Source: CAZWCE01 sp964632505
GTDB taxonomy: Bacteria; Planctomycetota; Planctomycetia; Pirellulales; Thermoguttaceae
Length of the DNA stretch: 64,000 nt
NCBI GenBank assembly: GCA_964632505.1
Contig: CAZWCE010000014.1
Span: 34,843 to 98,842 of the forward strand
Direction of reading: 5' to 3'
The position numbers and the translations under genes are program-made. Under the pieces are notes generated by a model. It was not told the origin of the DNA and searched no databases. It worked only from the letters and a program-made list of their open reading frames with translations. Positions 17,727-26,336 of this stretch are shown piece by piece. The stretch's first letter is position 1, and each line of letters begins with the position of its first letter.

Positions 17727-17997
17727 GGGATTCGATGGGTGGGGAAAAAGGAACGGGGACGGGAAACCGGAAGTCGCGGAAAGATCGCTTCCGGGAACCG
17801 GTGGGGCCCGCACGCCCGAGAATCTTCCAGTGAGGTGGACTTCATGAAAAAGAAACGCCACCCCTCTTCATATTGCATTCTTCACGGGAGGACCACGACC
17901 GACAAGGTCGGTGTTCCCAAAAAGGATAACACGCAAACGAGATCCATGTTGCTTTTTCTCAACAAAACGCCTATCTTTCGCCGGAGAAAAATTCCGG

Positions 17998-19167
17998 TTA
18001 CAGCACTTGGGCGCCTTCTGCGGGTCGGGTAAGAAAAAGCGTCGGCTCGATGCCCCACTGATCGAGATATCGCCGGCGGAAGGTTTTCATGATCGTTTCG
18101 GCCTGTTCGATCCGCACCAACGAAACGGTGCAACCTCCGAAGCCGCCCCCGGTCATACGAGATCCGATCACTCCATTTTCGCTGCCCAATTCCCGGGCCA
18201 CCTCGACGAGAAAATCCAGTTCCGGACAACTCACCTCGTAATCATCGCGCAAGGAATCGTGACCAGCATACATGTGACGCCCGCAACTTTCCCAGTCGCC
18301 TTCGACCAAAGCATCGGCCATCGCCAAGGTGCGGTCATTCTCCCCGATGACGTGTCGGGCCCGGCGGAATTGCGTCGGCTCCATGCGATCCTCGGCGGCC
18401 AAGAGCATTTTCATCGAGGCATCGCGTAGCGCAGGCACGCCGAGGAATTGCGCCGCCTCCTCGCACTGCGCCCGACGTTCCGGGTATTCGCTGCCGGTCA
18501 ATTCGTGCTTGACGTTCGTATTGGCGATGAGCACGCCCACCGAAGGATCGGAAAGTGGAATATGCTTCGGCTCGCGTGAGCGACAATCGAGCAGCATCGC
18601 GTGGTCCTTCTTGCCGAAGGTCGCGATGAACTGGTCCATCACGCCGCAGGGCATCTTCGCGTACTCGTGTTCCGCCTTCTGACAAAGCAGCGCCTTGTCG
18701 ACCGGGTCGAGAGTTTTTCCGGTCATCGCTTCCATCAGCGTCGCCACCGCAACTTCCAAAGAAGCACTGCTGGAAAGACCGCCTCCGAGGGGAACATCGC
18801 TACGGATGACGGCGGTGAAATGGTCCGGCTGAAGCCCTTCTTTCAGGCATTGAGCCACCACCCCCTGCACGTAACTCGACCACTTGACTTCTTCGGCGGG
18901 GCGACTGCTGTGGTCGATGAGGATCGGGGCTTCTTCCTCCATTTGAAGGCTCTCGACCCGAGTGGCGCCCTCCGCCGGACCGGCGGCGATTATCGTATAC
19001 CGCTCGATCGCCAGTGGGAAAACAAAACCGTCGTTGTAATCGGTATGTTCTCCGATAAGATTGACCCGACCCGGCGCGGCGGTGATCCATCGGGGGGCTT
19101 GTCCGCGTCGGTTCCGGTAAGCCTGTTTGGTCTCCTCGACATGTTTCTGGAACGATTGAGCACTCAT
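17998..19167 (-). CDS. galK: Galactokinase
   Basis: GHMP kinase that phosphorylates alpha-D-galactose to galactose-1-phosphate in the Leloir pathway. The 389-residue length is typical. The N-terminal galactokinase signature GRVNLIGEHTDYNDG spans residues 33-47 and the ATP-binding PLGGGLSSSASLE spans about 126-138. The catalytic Asp is in PCGVMDQFI and the third GHMP motif is GGFGGCTVSL near the C-terminus. The ATG at 19167 follows GGAGAAGGTG; a frame extending to 19209 adds residues unlike the family. The microcompartment pair lies downstream on the same strand and the radical SAM gene upstream, with no galT or galE nearby. Confidence 0.95.
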   Translation of the reverse strand: MSAQSFQKHVEETKQAYRNRRGQAPRWITAAPGRVNLIGEHTDYNDGFVFPLAIERYTIIAAGPAEGATRVESLQMEEEAPILIDHSSRPAEEVKWSSYVQGVVAQCLKEGLQPDHFTAVIRSDVPLGGGLSSSASLEVAVATLMEAMTGKTLDPVDKALLCQKAEHEYAKMPCGVMDQFIATFGKKDHAMLLDCRSREPKHIPLSDPSVGVLIANTNVKHELTGSEYPERRAQCEEAAQFLGVPALRDASMKMLLAAEDRMEPTQFRRARHVIGENDRTLAMADALVEGDWESCGRHMYAGHDSLRDDYEVSCPELDFLVEVARELGSENGVIGSRMTGGGFGGCTVSLVRIEQAETIMKTFRRRYLDQWGIEPTLFLTRPAEGAQVL

Positions 19168-19242
19168 ATGGATTTCACCTTCTCCACACTCCAAGAGGAA
19201 TCGCCACATCCGATCATGAAGAAATCATCGGAAAAAAGCCGC

Positions 19243-20457
19243 CTACGGTTCGACCACCGGGTCCTGCCCGACTTGATAGACGCAATGGGGCTCCGGACCC
19301 AGCGGATCGCCGGTCAAGGCATACGCCCGGGCACGACTGCCTCCGCAGACATAACGATATTCACAGGCCCCGCATATCCCTTTGTACTGGTCGGGATCCT
19401 GAAGCGACCGAAACGTCGGGTGATGCTGATAGGTATCGACGACCGAGTCCTGCGGAAATTTCCCGCAAACCAGCGGCAAAAAACCGGCAGGAAAGATTTC
19501 ACCGTTGTGGGCCAAGAACATGATGCCCCGACCGTCGGTCACTCCCAAAGGCGCACGATGCATTTTTCCTCGGTGGACCGCTTCCGATCGGCTCTCTTGC
19601 CCCGGAATCCTATGGGCATCTTCCAGCGGGGCCCGATCCCGGCGAGCCGCTTCCGCCCCCGGATGCCCCGAAGAGCCGGGCGCCGCAAGCGGATTGCCGC
19701 CCTGCCGCAAAACATAGCGTCGATAATGAGGTGCCTCGGTCGTCTTGACCGCATACGGTTTCGTCTGGGCGTGGTGCCAGAGCTTCTCGAAGGCGATCTC
19801 GTACTCTTCCGGCTCGATGCTCTTCTCTTCCACTCCCCGGCCGACGGCGACCAGAAAGAACGCCGACCACATGGCGATCTTCTGCTCAGCCAGCAGCTTG
19901 GCGATCGCATCGATCTGATCGAAATTCCGCCGTGTGATCGTCGTATTCACTTGCACCGGCATGTCCAAAGCGGCGGCATTTTGGAGCATTTCCATCGTCT
20001 TTTCGAAGCTCCCTTCGAAGCCACGGAAAGCGTCGTGGGTGGCTGCGTCGACACCGTCGAGACTGATGCCGAGCGCATGCACCCCGGAATGCTTCGCTTC
20101 GTCGAACGCCTCGCGGGTAGCCAGCGGGGTGGCCGAGGGCGTGAGCGCCACCTGAATTTGCTGTTCGACGGCATGCCGGATCAGTTCGAAAAGATCCTTC
20201 CGCTTCAGCGGATCCCCGCCGGTGAAGCAGAGGGTCGGCTTGCGGGGAAAGGTGGCCACCTGATCGATCAACGCCAACGACTGCTCGGAAGAGAGCTCGT
20301 CCGAGGCCGCCTCTTCCTGCGCCGATGCCCGGCAATGCTTGCAAACCAAGTCGCAAGCCTGGGTCACCTCATAGTAGAACATCAGAGGATTCCGGTGAAA
20401 ATCTTCCCGCGTATAAGGTTGATGGAGCATCGCTCTTTGAAAGACCTTTCTATCCAT
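19243..20457 (-). CDS. Radical SAM/SPASM protein (TIGR04053/AhbD-like)
   Basis: Radical S-adenosylmethionine enzyme, 404 residues. The core cluster motif is CDLVCKHC (C35, C39, C42), and FTGGDPL follows as the SAM-binding GGE-like segment. A SPASM-type cysteine set occurs near the C-terminus: CGACEYRYVCGG, then a later cysteine in PEPHC. The ending, with GGSRARAYALTGDPLG, is very like the TIGR04053 radical SAM family, related to heme-forming AhbD and to peptide-modifying enzymes. The middle has a low-complexity stretch rich in Pro/Arg/Ala (about residues 250-300) where relatives are shorter. An ATG at 20430 is an alternative start. No precursor peptide gene is obvious nearby, and the substrate is unknown. 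Confidence 0.88.
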   Translation of the reverse strand: MDRKVFQRAMLHQPYTREDFHRNPLMFYYEVTQACDLVCKHCRASAQEEAASDELSSEQSLALIDQVATFPRKPTLCFTGGDPLKRKDLFELIRHAVEQQIQVALTPSATPLATREAFDEAKHSGVHALGISLDGVDAATHDAFRGFEGSFEKTMEMLQNAAALDMPVQVNTTITRRNFDQIDAIAKLLAEQKIAMWSAFFLVAVGRGVEEKSIEPEEYEIAFEKLWHHAQTKPYAVKTTEAPHYRRYVLRQGGNPLAAPGSSGHPGAEAARRDRAPLEDAHRIPGQESRSEAVHRGKMHRAPLGVTDGRGIMFLAHNGEIFPAGFLPLVCGKFPQDSVVDTYQHHPTFRSLQDPDQYKGICGACEYRYVCGGSRARAYALTGDPLGPEPHCVYQVGQDPVVEP

Positions 20458-20637
20458 CCAGAGGGAGCCTGTCCCCCAGCGTGATCATCACCGCCGGCGG
20501 TGAGATTTCTCAACCGGCGGACCAATGGTTTTCGAGTACAGCTCCAGCATACTGCAACCTCGGGGGAGTGTCCACCATGGGAGGGACTTCTCCGGGAGGT
20601 CGAGTGGAGAGATTTTCCGAAGAAGAACTTCGGGGAA

Positions 20638-22335
20638 CTATTCATCGGACCGGAGCATGCGCTGTTCGTTCCGACGCATCTCTTCGAGCGTGACGTCGCT
20701 TTCCATCGAGTGCTTGGTCGCCGAACCGTCGCTCATGGAAGCCGGGGGAGCGATCTGTTTCAAGACGATGTCATCGAAATCGACCTTTCCCCCGCCGAGA
20801 TAGGCGTAAAGCATCACGCGGCCTTCGCGGGGAGTGTAACGGGTATGGCGAGGGGTGAAATCCTGTCGATGGGCATGCCAACGATTCGTTTCCCCATAGA
20901 GATTCTGCTGACTGCGGTAGCATTCCCGCATTTGTGCCGAGGGCGTTTCCTCGCCGGAGCTGTCTTCGCCGACGGGGCGATAGCGCGAAGGCATTGCGGC
21001 GTAGCACTTGATGAAAATGATCGGCTTGGGACCACTCGTGCGAAAGCGACAAGCGAAGCGGTATTTCGCCCCTTCCTCGATCGGAAACGGTTTGCTGTAG
21101 TACATCACGCCGTAACCGTTGCCTTCTTCCGGGCCGAACTGCAAACGGAGCACTTTGTTTCCCGGATCCTCCGGATCGTCGATCCAACGGACCAGGTCGC
21201 CCAGCGGTTCGCGCAACTGCCCCCCGCGCGATTCCCATCCCTTGGGAACGCCGTTTGCCCCGTGCTGAAAACCTCCCCCCTCGACGAGGTTCGGCGATTC
21301 CTTCCATCGGCGTTCTTCTTCTGCCAGACGTTCTCTCTCGTGAGTCGACACGCCGTGAAGCGATTCGAGCATCTGCTTCACGTAAAGATGGGGGATTTCG
21401 CTGACCGTTTCGGTACGGGCATTTTCGATTTCATAGATCACCCGGGGAGGTTCTTCCGAAAAGTCGACGCACTTGATTGAAAGATCGTAGACGTCCCATT
21501 CGTGCCCGGGCACCCGTTCCAATCGTCCCCAGATGCCGATGTCGCCCTGAAAATGATCTCGGACGATCTTCTCCATCTCCTCCAGCGAACGTTCCGGAGC
21601 TGGATCGGCGGAGACCATTTGGCAGACCGACCGGACATCCTGCATCGACTCGGGAATGACGAAAGCCCCCTTCCGATCGAGTTTCTTCCAGATCATGTCG
21701 CCGACCATCGCGCCGTAACGCCCCTGGTCGAACTCCGAAACGAAATCGAATGGGATCACGACCTTGTTTTCCGGATCCCTTCCGGAATCGCCCGCCGCTT
21801 CAGGGACGCCGGCGACCGTTTCCGAGACCACCTCCGAAGGCGATTTCAAAGGAGGAGCGGCGCCAGGTTCCTCGACGGTCGTTTTTTTCTCATGACTTTC
21901 GGTCTTTTCCTTTGCTTCGGTCAAATCCGACCCTTCACGTTTCTCGGGGAAATGTTGGCGCACATAGTTTCGGTCGTTGCTGGAGAGCGATGCGATCGCG
22001 ATCACTTCGCCCGTTCCTTCCGGCGTTTGCAGGCAGGCTTTTGCTCCTTGGACGGTGATCAACTCCCCGCGTGCGACGATTTCCCCGGCCCTGTTCTTCC
22101 ACAGCCGAACGCCGGTTTCCTCATCTCCTTTCGACGTTGCTTGAGGAGACTCGTCGGAGGAGTCCGGCTCAAGAGTGGTTTCCTCGAAGGGGGAGTTCTC
22201 GGAAGTGGTCGCCGGCATTTCGCCTTCGTTGACGGGCGAAGAATCTTTATCTCCGCAACCGGCGAGGATAATCGTACACAAAAAAGCGATGCCGATGAGA
22301 CCGCTTCTTATCGGAAAAAGGTTCTTGGGCGACAT
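20638..22335 (-). CDS. SHD1-domain lipoprotein, unknown function
   Basis: About 565 residues from the ATG at 22335. It starts with a lipoprotein signal (SGLIGIAFLC TIILAGC, with the lipid-modified cysteine at residue 27), then an acidic linker. Around residues 72-130 it carries an SHD1-type module (VRLWKNRAGEIVARGEL... LSSNDRNYV), common in planctomycete exported proteins and originally described as a protein-binding domain. The rest includes a segment resembling periplasmic binding or stress regulators (VIPFDFVSEFDQG) and a C-terminal beta-rich domain (VEGGGFQHGANGVPKGWES... VDFDDIVLKQI) like carbohydrate-binding sandwiches. A second ATG at 22386 lies two bases after the stop of the upstream membrane protein, so coupling from there is possible. 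No enzyme motif is recognised. Confidence 0.75.
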   Translation of the reverse strand: MSPKNLFPIRSGLIGIAFLCTIILAGCGDKDSSPVNEGEMPATTSENSPFEETTLEPDSSDESPQATSKGDEETGVRLWKNRAGEIVARGELITVQGAKACLQTPEGTGEVIAIASLSSNDRNYVRQHFPEKREGSDLTEAKEKTESHEKKTTVEEPGAAPPLKSPSEVVSETVAGVPEAAGDSGRDPENKVVIPFDFVSEFDQGRYGAMVGDMIWKKLDRKGAFVIPESMQDVRSVCQMVSADPAPERSLEEMEKIVRDHFQGDIGIWGRLERVPGHEWDVYDLSIKCVDFSEEPPRVIYEIENARTETVSEIPHLYVKQMLESLHGVSTHERERLAEEERRWKESPNLVEGGGFQHGANGVPKGWESRGGQLREPLGDLVRWIDDPEDPGNKVLRLQFGPEEGNGYGVMYYSKPFPIEEGAKYRFACRFRTSGPKPIIFIKCYAAMPSRYRPVGEDSSGEETPSAQMRECYRSQQNLYGETNRWHAHRQDFTPRHTRYTPREGRVMLYAYLGGGKVDFDDIVLKQIAPPASMSDGSATKHSMESDVTLEEMRRNEQRMLRSDE

Positions 22336-22388
22336 CCCCGAACGATCGCCTCTCGGCTGTGGGTGACGGATCTTCAAAATCAGCATCT

Positions 22389-25300
22389 TCAGGGTTGCTT
22401 CTCCTCGTCGGGCGTGTTTTGGGGAGTGAGTTCGATCGGCCCGTCGGTATCTTGCGCAGAGAGATTCCGAAAATAGATCTGATTCAGCGATCCCCATCCC
22501 GAGGGAGAAGGATCGTCGCTTCCCGAAACGAGCTCCTCTTGCACATTGGTCGGCAAGTTGACCGATCGATCTTCGCGGAGGACGAAATCACCCTCGAGAT
22601 GTCGTTTGACGCCGTCGAGGCCGTCGAGCACCACTTCTCGTCGGCGGAGGGCATTGCGGTAACGTCCGGCCTTCAGGTCGCGTTCCACCTGATTCATCAC
22701 TTCGATCATCCGTTGCAGATCGGTGTGATGATATCCCATGACGCGGAAATGCTCCAAATCGATCCCCTCGGCCTTGTTCCTGAGATCGGCCTGTTTTCCC
22801 GCAAGGCGGTTCATTTCCCTTTGTCCTCGAGCATTCGCCTGAGGTCCTTCAAGCCCCGCCCCTCCTGCGCCGCTTTCCTTGCCTCCGCCGGTGGCGCCCC
22901 CGGTGGGATCCTTGCTGTGGTCCTTGATTTGCCCTTTGACATAGGGATCGGGGGTCAGCCGCGTCGGCGTCTTACGGCCGCCTTTGCCCACGGCTTCATT
23001 GCCGACGAACTCTCCGCTCGATTTTCCCTGCCGGCCTTCACCGGCGCGCCCTCCGATCTCACTGCTGTTCGGCAGTCGGTTTCCGGTCGCCCCTTTGGCG
23101 CTCATGTTCGAGATCGGTCCGTCGGCCACGTCCCATCCGGCCCCCTTGTCCAACGAGTCGGCCGCACTGGAAGAAACGTCCTCCATCTCATCGAAGAGGT
23201 CTTCTTCCTCTTCCATCAGTTCGCCGATCAAATCCTCCAGTTCCCCGGGAAGCTCCGCCATCGGCGCCTCCTTGCCGGCATCGCTGAGCGACTCCTCCTG
23301 GCTCCAACGTTCTCGATCGGGGGTGTCGGGCAGCCACTTTTCCGTGTTCGACATCAGCTCTTGAAACTCTTCCGCCGACACTTCCCCCAATTGTTCCAAC
23401 GGAACGGCGATGTCTTTCGTCTTTTCCAGAAGCGAACCTTTCTTCTGCTGGATCTCCGTCTGGATTTCGACCAACTCTTCCAAGAGCGAGGGGTTCGCGA
23501 AATCCTGTTCGGGAAGTTTGCTCAGATCGGTATTCAGCTCGGTCATGAACTTTTCCCAGGCATCCTCCGCCGCCTGGAGTTGCTTGGAAAGCTGCTCCTC
23601 CTTTTCACTGAAATCCTCCACCGGAGCCTTCGCCAGATTCTCGGAAGCCTCGATCACCTTTTTCTGTTGCTCAAGCGCTTCATTCAAGGCGTCGTCCAAG
23701 GCGGCCATTTTCTCTTTGCTGTCGTCCGGCAGATCGGAGCTGCTCCGGTAGCCGATTTCCTCAAGGGCTTCTGCCCGAGCGTGCCGGGCGATTTGCAGTA
23801 GATTGCGGAGCTTCGTGATGATCTCGGTTTGTGTTTGAACGAGTCCATCAAGCGGGGTAGTGAACTCTTCCAACTTCTCGACGGCTGCCAGACGATCGGC
23901 CTGATCGATGGCGGTCAGCATCTCGGAGAATGCCATTTCACTCAATGCCCGATGGATCAACTGATCTTCGCTGCGCGACGTTTCGGCAAACATCTTCACG
24001 ACTTTGATCGCCTCCTTTTGCAGATCGATCTGTCCCCCGCGTATTTCTTGGGCGAGACGCCGGCGGCCTCCCACCGCCTCGCTCATTCGCAATCTCGTCG
24101 ATTGGGCCTGAACCCGCACTTGTTTTTCGAGCAGTTGGAAGACCGCCTCCTTGAGCCGGTCGCGCTCCTGGAGAATCTCCTCCGCCGCGCGCTCCAGATC
24201 GACCACTTCGATCGACCGCCAAGGACTCACCGTTTCCTGAGGGCCGACATCGAGCCCCCAGTTCCTCACCTTCCGCTGGTCTCGAGCGACCAGGCGTAAG
24301 AGTATTTTTTGGCCCGACTTCACGCCATGATCGGACAAGGGCAAGTCGAACCGGACCTGCTTCGCCTTCTCTTGCGCTACCGGCCACTGATGGATCGATA
24401 CCGCCGAAGTTTCGGGAATCGCAGTTTGGGAACCGGAAGGAACCTCCGCCTGCGTGTCGGTTTCACTGCTGAAGGAGGAGTCCATCGGATTTTCGGGGGA
24501 GGGGGACTCTCCTTCGCCGAAAAGCGTGGCCGCCGCCCGATCGGTCTCCCCAGATGCCACCGTCTGTTCAGTCGCCGGAGCCTCACTCTCGAGGATCTTC
24601 ATCTCGAGTTCCGCTTCGCCGAGACCGTAATCGTCGCGGAATCGGGCCGCCACGAGGATCGTCTCATTCGGATTTGCCTTGCTCTGCTTGCGAGGTTGGA
24701 GCCATTCCACCACCGGCGGCTGGTCGGGCAGTACATGCACATGGTGAATGCGCGGATGGGGATCGGAAAAGCGTCCGTTGCTCAAATGGATCTGGTAACT
24801 CGTGTCGCGAAGGAGCGGCATCTCGGCCAACAAAGCATTTCCCTGATCGACGACCTTGCCGGTGGTCCCGCCTCCTTTCCAATCGAGCCTCCCCCGCGTG
24901 ATGGGCACCGAGGGCACCACCCGCAGTTCGGCGAGCGTATATTGGGGAGCGGAAAGGTCGCCGACTTTCTGCACGAGCTCCTCCGGTTCCCGGTGCATGT
25001 ATTCCGGAAAGACGTAGCGGACGGCGACTTCGCGGACGGTCGGTTTTTCGAGCACTCGGACCGTGAACCATCGGGTTTGGGAATCGCCGACTTCAATCCG
25101 ATATTTCAATTCCTGCGCAATCGACGGCAACCGGACGAAGAACGTACGATCGTCCTGGGAAACCTCCCCGGCGGGCGGTGCTTCCGAAGATGCTTCCTTC
25201 CCGTCGGGCCGGAGCATCGAAAGATGTTCCTCCTCTTTCTTTCCCGACCGTCGCAAGAAGAGATGCGCCTCTTCGATGTCTCCTTCATATTCGTTCGGCG

Positions 25301-25985
25301 GAATCGCCCTCGCGCGAATCTCCAGCGGTTCGCCCAGCAGTGTTTCGACATCGCCGGGTTCGACTTCGATTGTCACCTCGCCCACCGAGGGAACGAACTT
25401 CCACGGTTGCAGGAGTCTCCCGGAAGCGGAGCTCCAGTTGGGAAAAAGAAACGGACCGGAAAAAGCGAACACGAGGACCAACCCCAGCACCAGGCAGGCT
25501 TCCACGAAGTCGCGCGGGGTCTGAAGGCAGTAGCGAAAACGCCGTAAGCGCGATTCTCGTTTCGAAGCTTGGTGCAAAGGAAATTCCTTGAGGCGGGCGG
25601 CCGCTTCGTTAACCGCGGCGAAGGCGAACGTTCGATTGCCGAGACGCGTGGTTTCCGAGAGTTGGACCAAATTGATTAAATCGCTGCCGAGTTCGGGGAA
25701 TTCCACTTCCAAGCACCGTGCGGTTCCGGCCAGCGTTCGCTGCTGGCGCATCAATCGCCGCAAGACCAGAAAGAAGAGCACCGAGGTTGCACCAATCCAA
25801 AAAAGAAAGAGCCATCCCAAGATCTTCTGTGAAAAGTGGAATATCGAATCGCCCGCCATCATCCCCACAAGTAAGAGCAACGAAAGCGAAACCGCCCACG
25901 TCGCGGTGCTCAATAGAGAAAAGAGCCACCACTGCTGTCGGATGTCGTCCAGTCGTTCCAGAAGCCGTTGAGCAAGGGGGGACAC
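22389..25985 (-). CDS. Large DUF4175-like membrane protein
   Basis: A 1198-residue integral membrane protein. The start is GTG at 25985, chosen because AGGAAGGAG stands 7 nt upstream and the protein then begins SPLAQRLLERLDD; the ATG at 26051 has no such site. Three hydrophobic segments occupy about residues 20-55, 65-90 and 165-190. A beta-rich periplasmic region follows (SVGEVTIEVEPGD..., around 200-400), then a long Glu/Lys/Gln-rich helical region (about 600-920), and a Gly/Ser-rich tail. This layout is known in planctomycete and Bacteroidetes DUF4175-type proteins, usually beside the VWA/BatA set, which here sits 24 kb away. The function is unproven; a structural or aerotolerance-linked role is inferred only from that association. 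Confidence 0.8.
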   Translation of the reverse strand: MSPLAQRLLERLDDIRQQWWLFSLLSTATWAVSLSLLLLVGMMAGDSIFHFSQKILGWLFLFWIGATSVLFFLVLRRLMRQQRTLAGTARCLEVEFPELGSDLINLVQLSETTRLGNRTFAFAAVNEAAARLKEFPLHQASKRESRLRRFRYCLQTPRDFVEACLVLGLVLVFAFSGPFLFPNWSSASGRLLQPWKFVPSVGEVTIEVEPGDVETLLGEPLEIRARAIPPNEYEGDIEEAHLFLRRSGKKEEEHLSMLRPDGKEASSEAPPAGEVSQDDRTFFVRLPSIAQELKYRIEVGDSQTRWFTVRVLEKPTVREVAVRYVFPEYMHREPEELVQKVGDLSAPQYTLAELRVVPSVPITRGRLDWKGGGTTGKVVDQGNALLAEMPLLRDTSYQIHLSNGRFSDPHPRIHHVHVLPDQPPVVEWLQPRKQSKANPNETILVAARFRDDYGLGEAELEMKILESEAPATEQTVASGETDRAAATLFGEGESPSPENPMDSSFSSETDTQAEVPSGSQTAIPETSAVSIHQWPVAQEKAKQVRFDLPLSDHGVKSGQKILLRLVARDQRKVRNWGLDVGPQETVSPWRSIEVVDLERAAEEILQERDRLKEAVFQLLEKQVRVQAQSTRLRMSEAVGGRRRLAQEIRGGQIDLQKEAIKVVKMFAETSRSEDQLIHRALSEMAFSEMLTAIDQADRLAAVEKLEEFTTPLDGLVQTQTEIITKLRNLLQIARHARAEALEEIGYRSSSDLPDDSKEKMAALDDALNEALEQQKKVIEASENLAKAPVEDFSEKEEQLSKQLQAAEDAWEKFMTELNTDLSKLPEQDFANPSLLEELVEIQTEIQQKKGSLLEKTKDIAVPLEQLGEVSAEEFQELMSNTEKWLPDTPDRERWSQEESLSDAGKEAPMAELPGELEDLIGELMEEEEDLFDEMEDVSSSAADSLDKGAGWDVADGPISNMSAKGATGNRLPNSSEIGGRAGEGRQGKSSGEFVGNEAVGKGGRKTPTRLTPDPYVKGQIKDHSKDPTGGATGGGKESGAGGAGLEGPQANARGQREMNRLAGKQADLRNKAEGIDLEHFRVMGYHHTDLQRMIEVMNQVERDLKAGRYRNALRRREVVLDGLDGVKRHLEGDFVLREDRSVNLPTNVQEELVSGSDDPSPSGWGSLNQIYFRNLSAQDTDGPIELTPQNTPDEEKQP

Positions 25986-26336
25986 GATCGACTCCTTCCT
26001 GCAATAAGGCAGGGCGAATCCACCTGAAGATCCAAAAAAGATCGCAATCAAACAGCCAATTTCCCGAGATGAGAATGGACCGAAAAGTCAAGAATCGAGA
26101 AACGACGGAAGAGGAAAACATGATTATTTTTTCTCAGCCATCCTGTTATATATTCTACGTGAATCAGTCGGGGAAATCAAGATGATTTCACGCACGGCCG
26201 CACTTCCGTAGCCTTCTATTGAGCGTCGAATCGATAGGGACCCGGGCGAACAGCGAGAGCCCGGCCCAACGGGCGTCACGGCATGAACCGAGGGGCCACT
26301 ATGGATGCGAACATGAATAGCTCTTTCTGTATCGAT
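25986..26336. other. 351-nt intergenic region holding repeat copy A
   Basis: The region between the DUF4175-like gene and the end of nadE, both on the minus strand. Its left part is AT-rich (26080-26160) and should hold the promoter for the DUF4175-like gene; no strong -35/-10 pair stands out. Its right part is the dispersed element described separately, which runs on the plus strand. The frame that starts inside it continues antisense into nadE and is not considered a gene. Confidence 0.5.
26217..26320 (+). repeat. Dispersed ~105-nt structured element, copy A
   Basis: About 85% identical to 57936-58041, with one 2-nt indel. The shared core runs from TATTGAG to ATGAATA. In this copy the arms CCGGGC (26242-26247) and GCCCGG (26259-26264) are complementary. 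A second possible hairpin uses GCCCG and CGGGC with loop GCCCAA. Near the 3' end GAGGGGCC, a Shine-Dalgarno-like segment, is followed by ATG at 26301 and the residues MDANMN. Here the element lies antisense, 16 nt past the nadE stop, so the short frame runs into nadE on the opposite strand. No transposase gene flanks it. Confidence 0.8.

Noticed and set aside
18601..20484. 627-codon plus-strand open frame opposite galK and the radical SAM gene
   Set aside because: It is antisense to two clearly homologous genes, has no ribosome site and shows no family likeness; long shadows are expected in GC-rich coding DNA.
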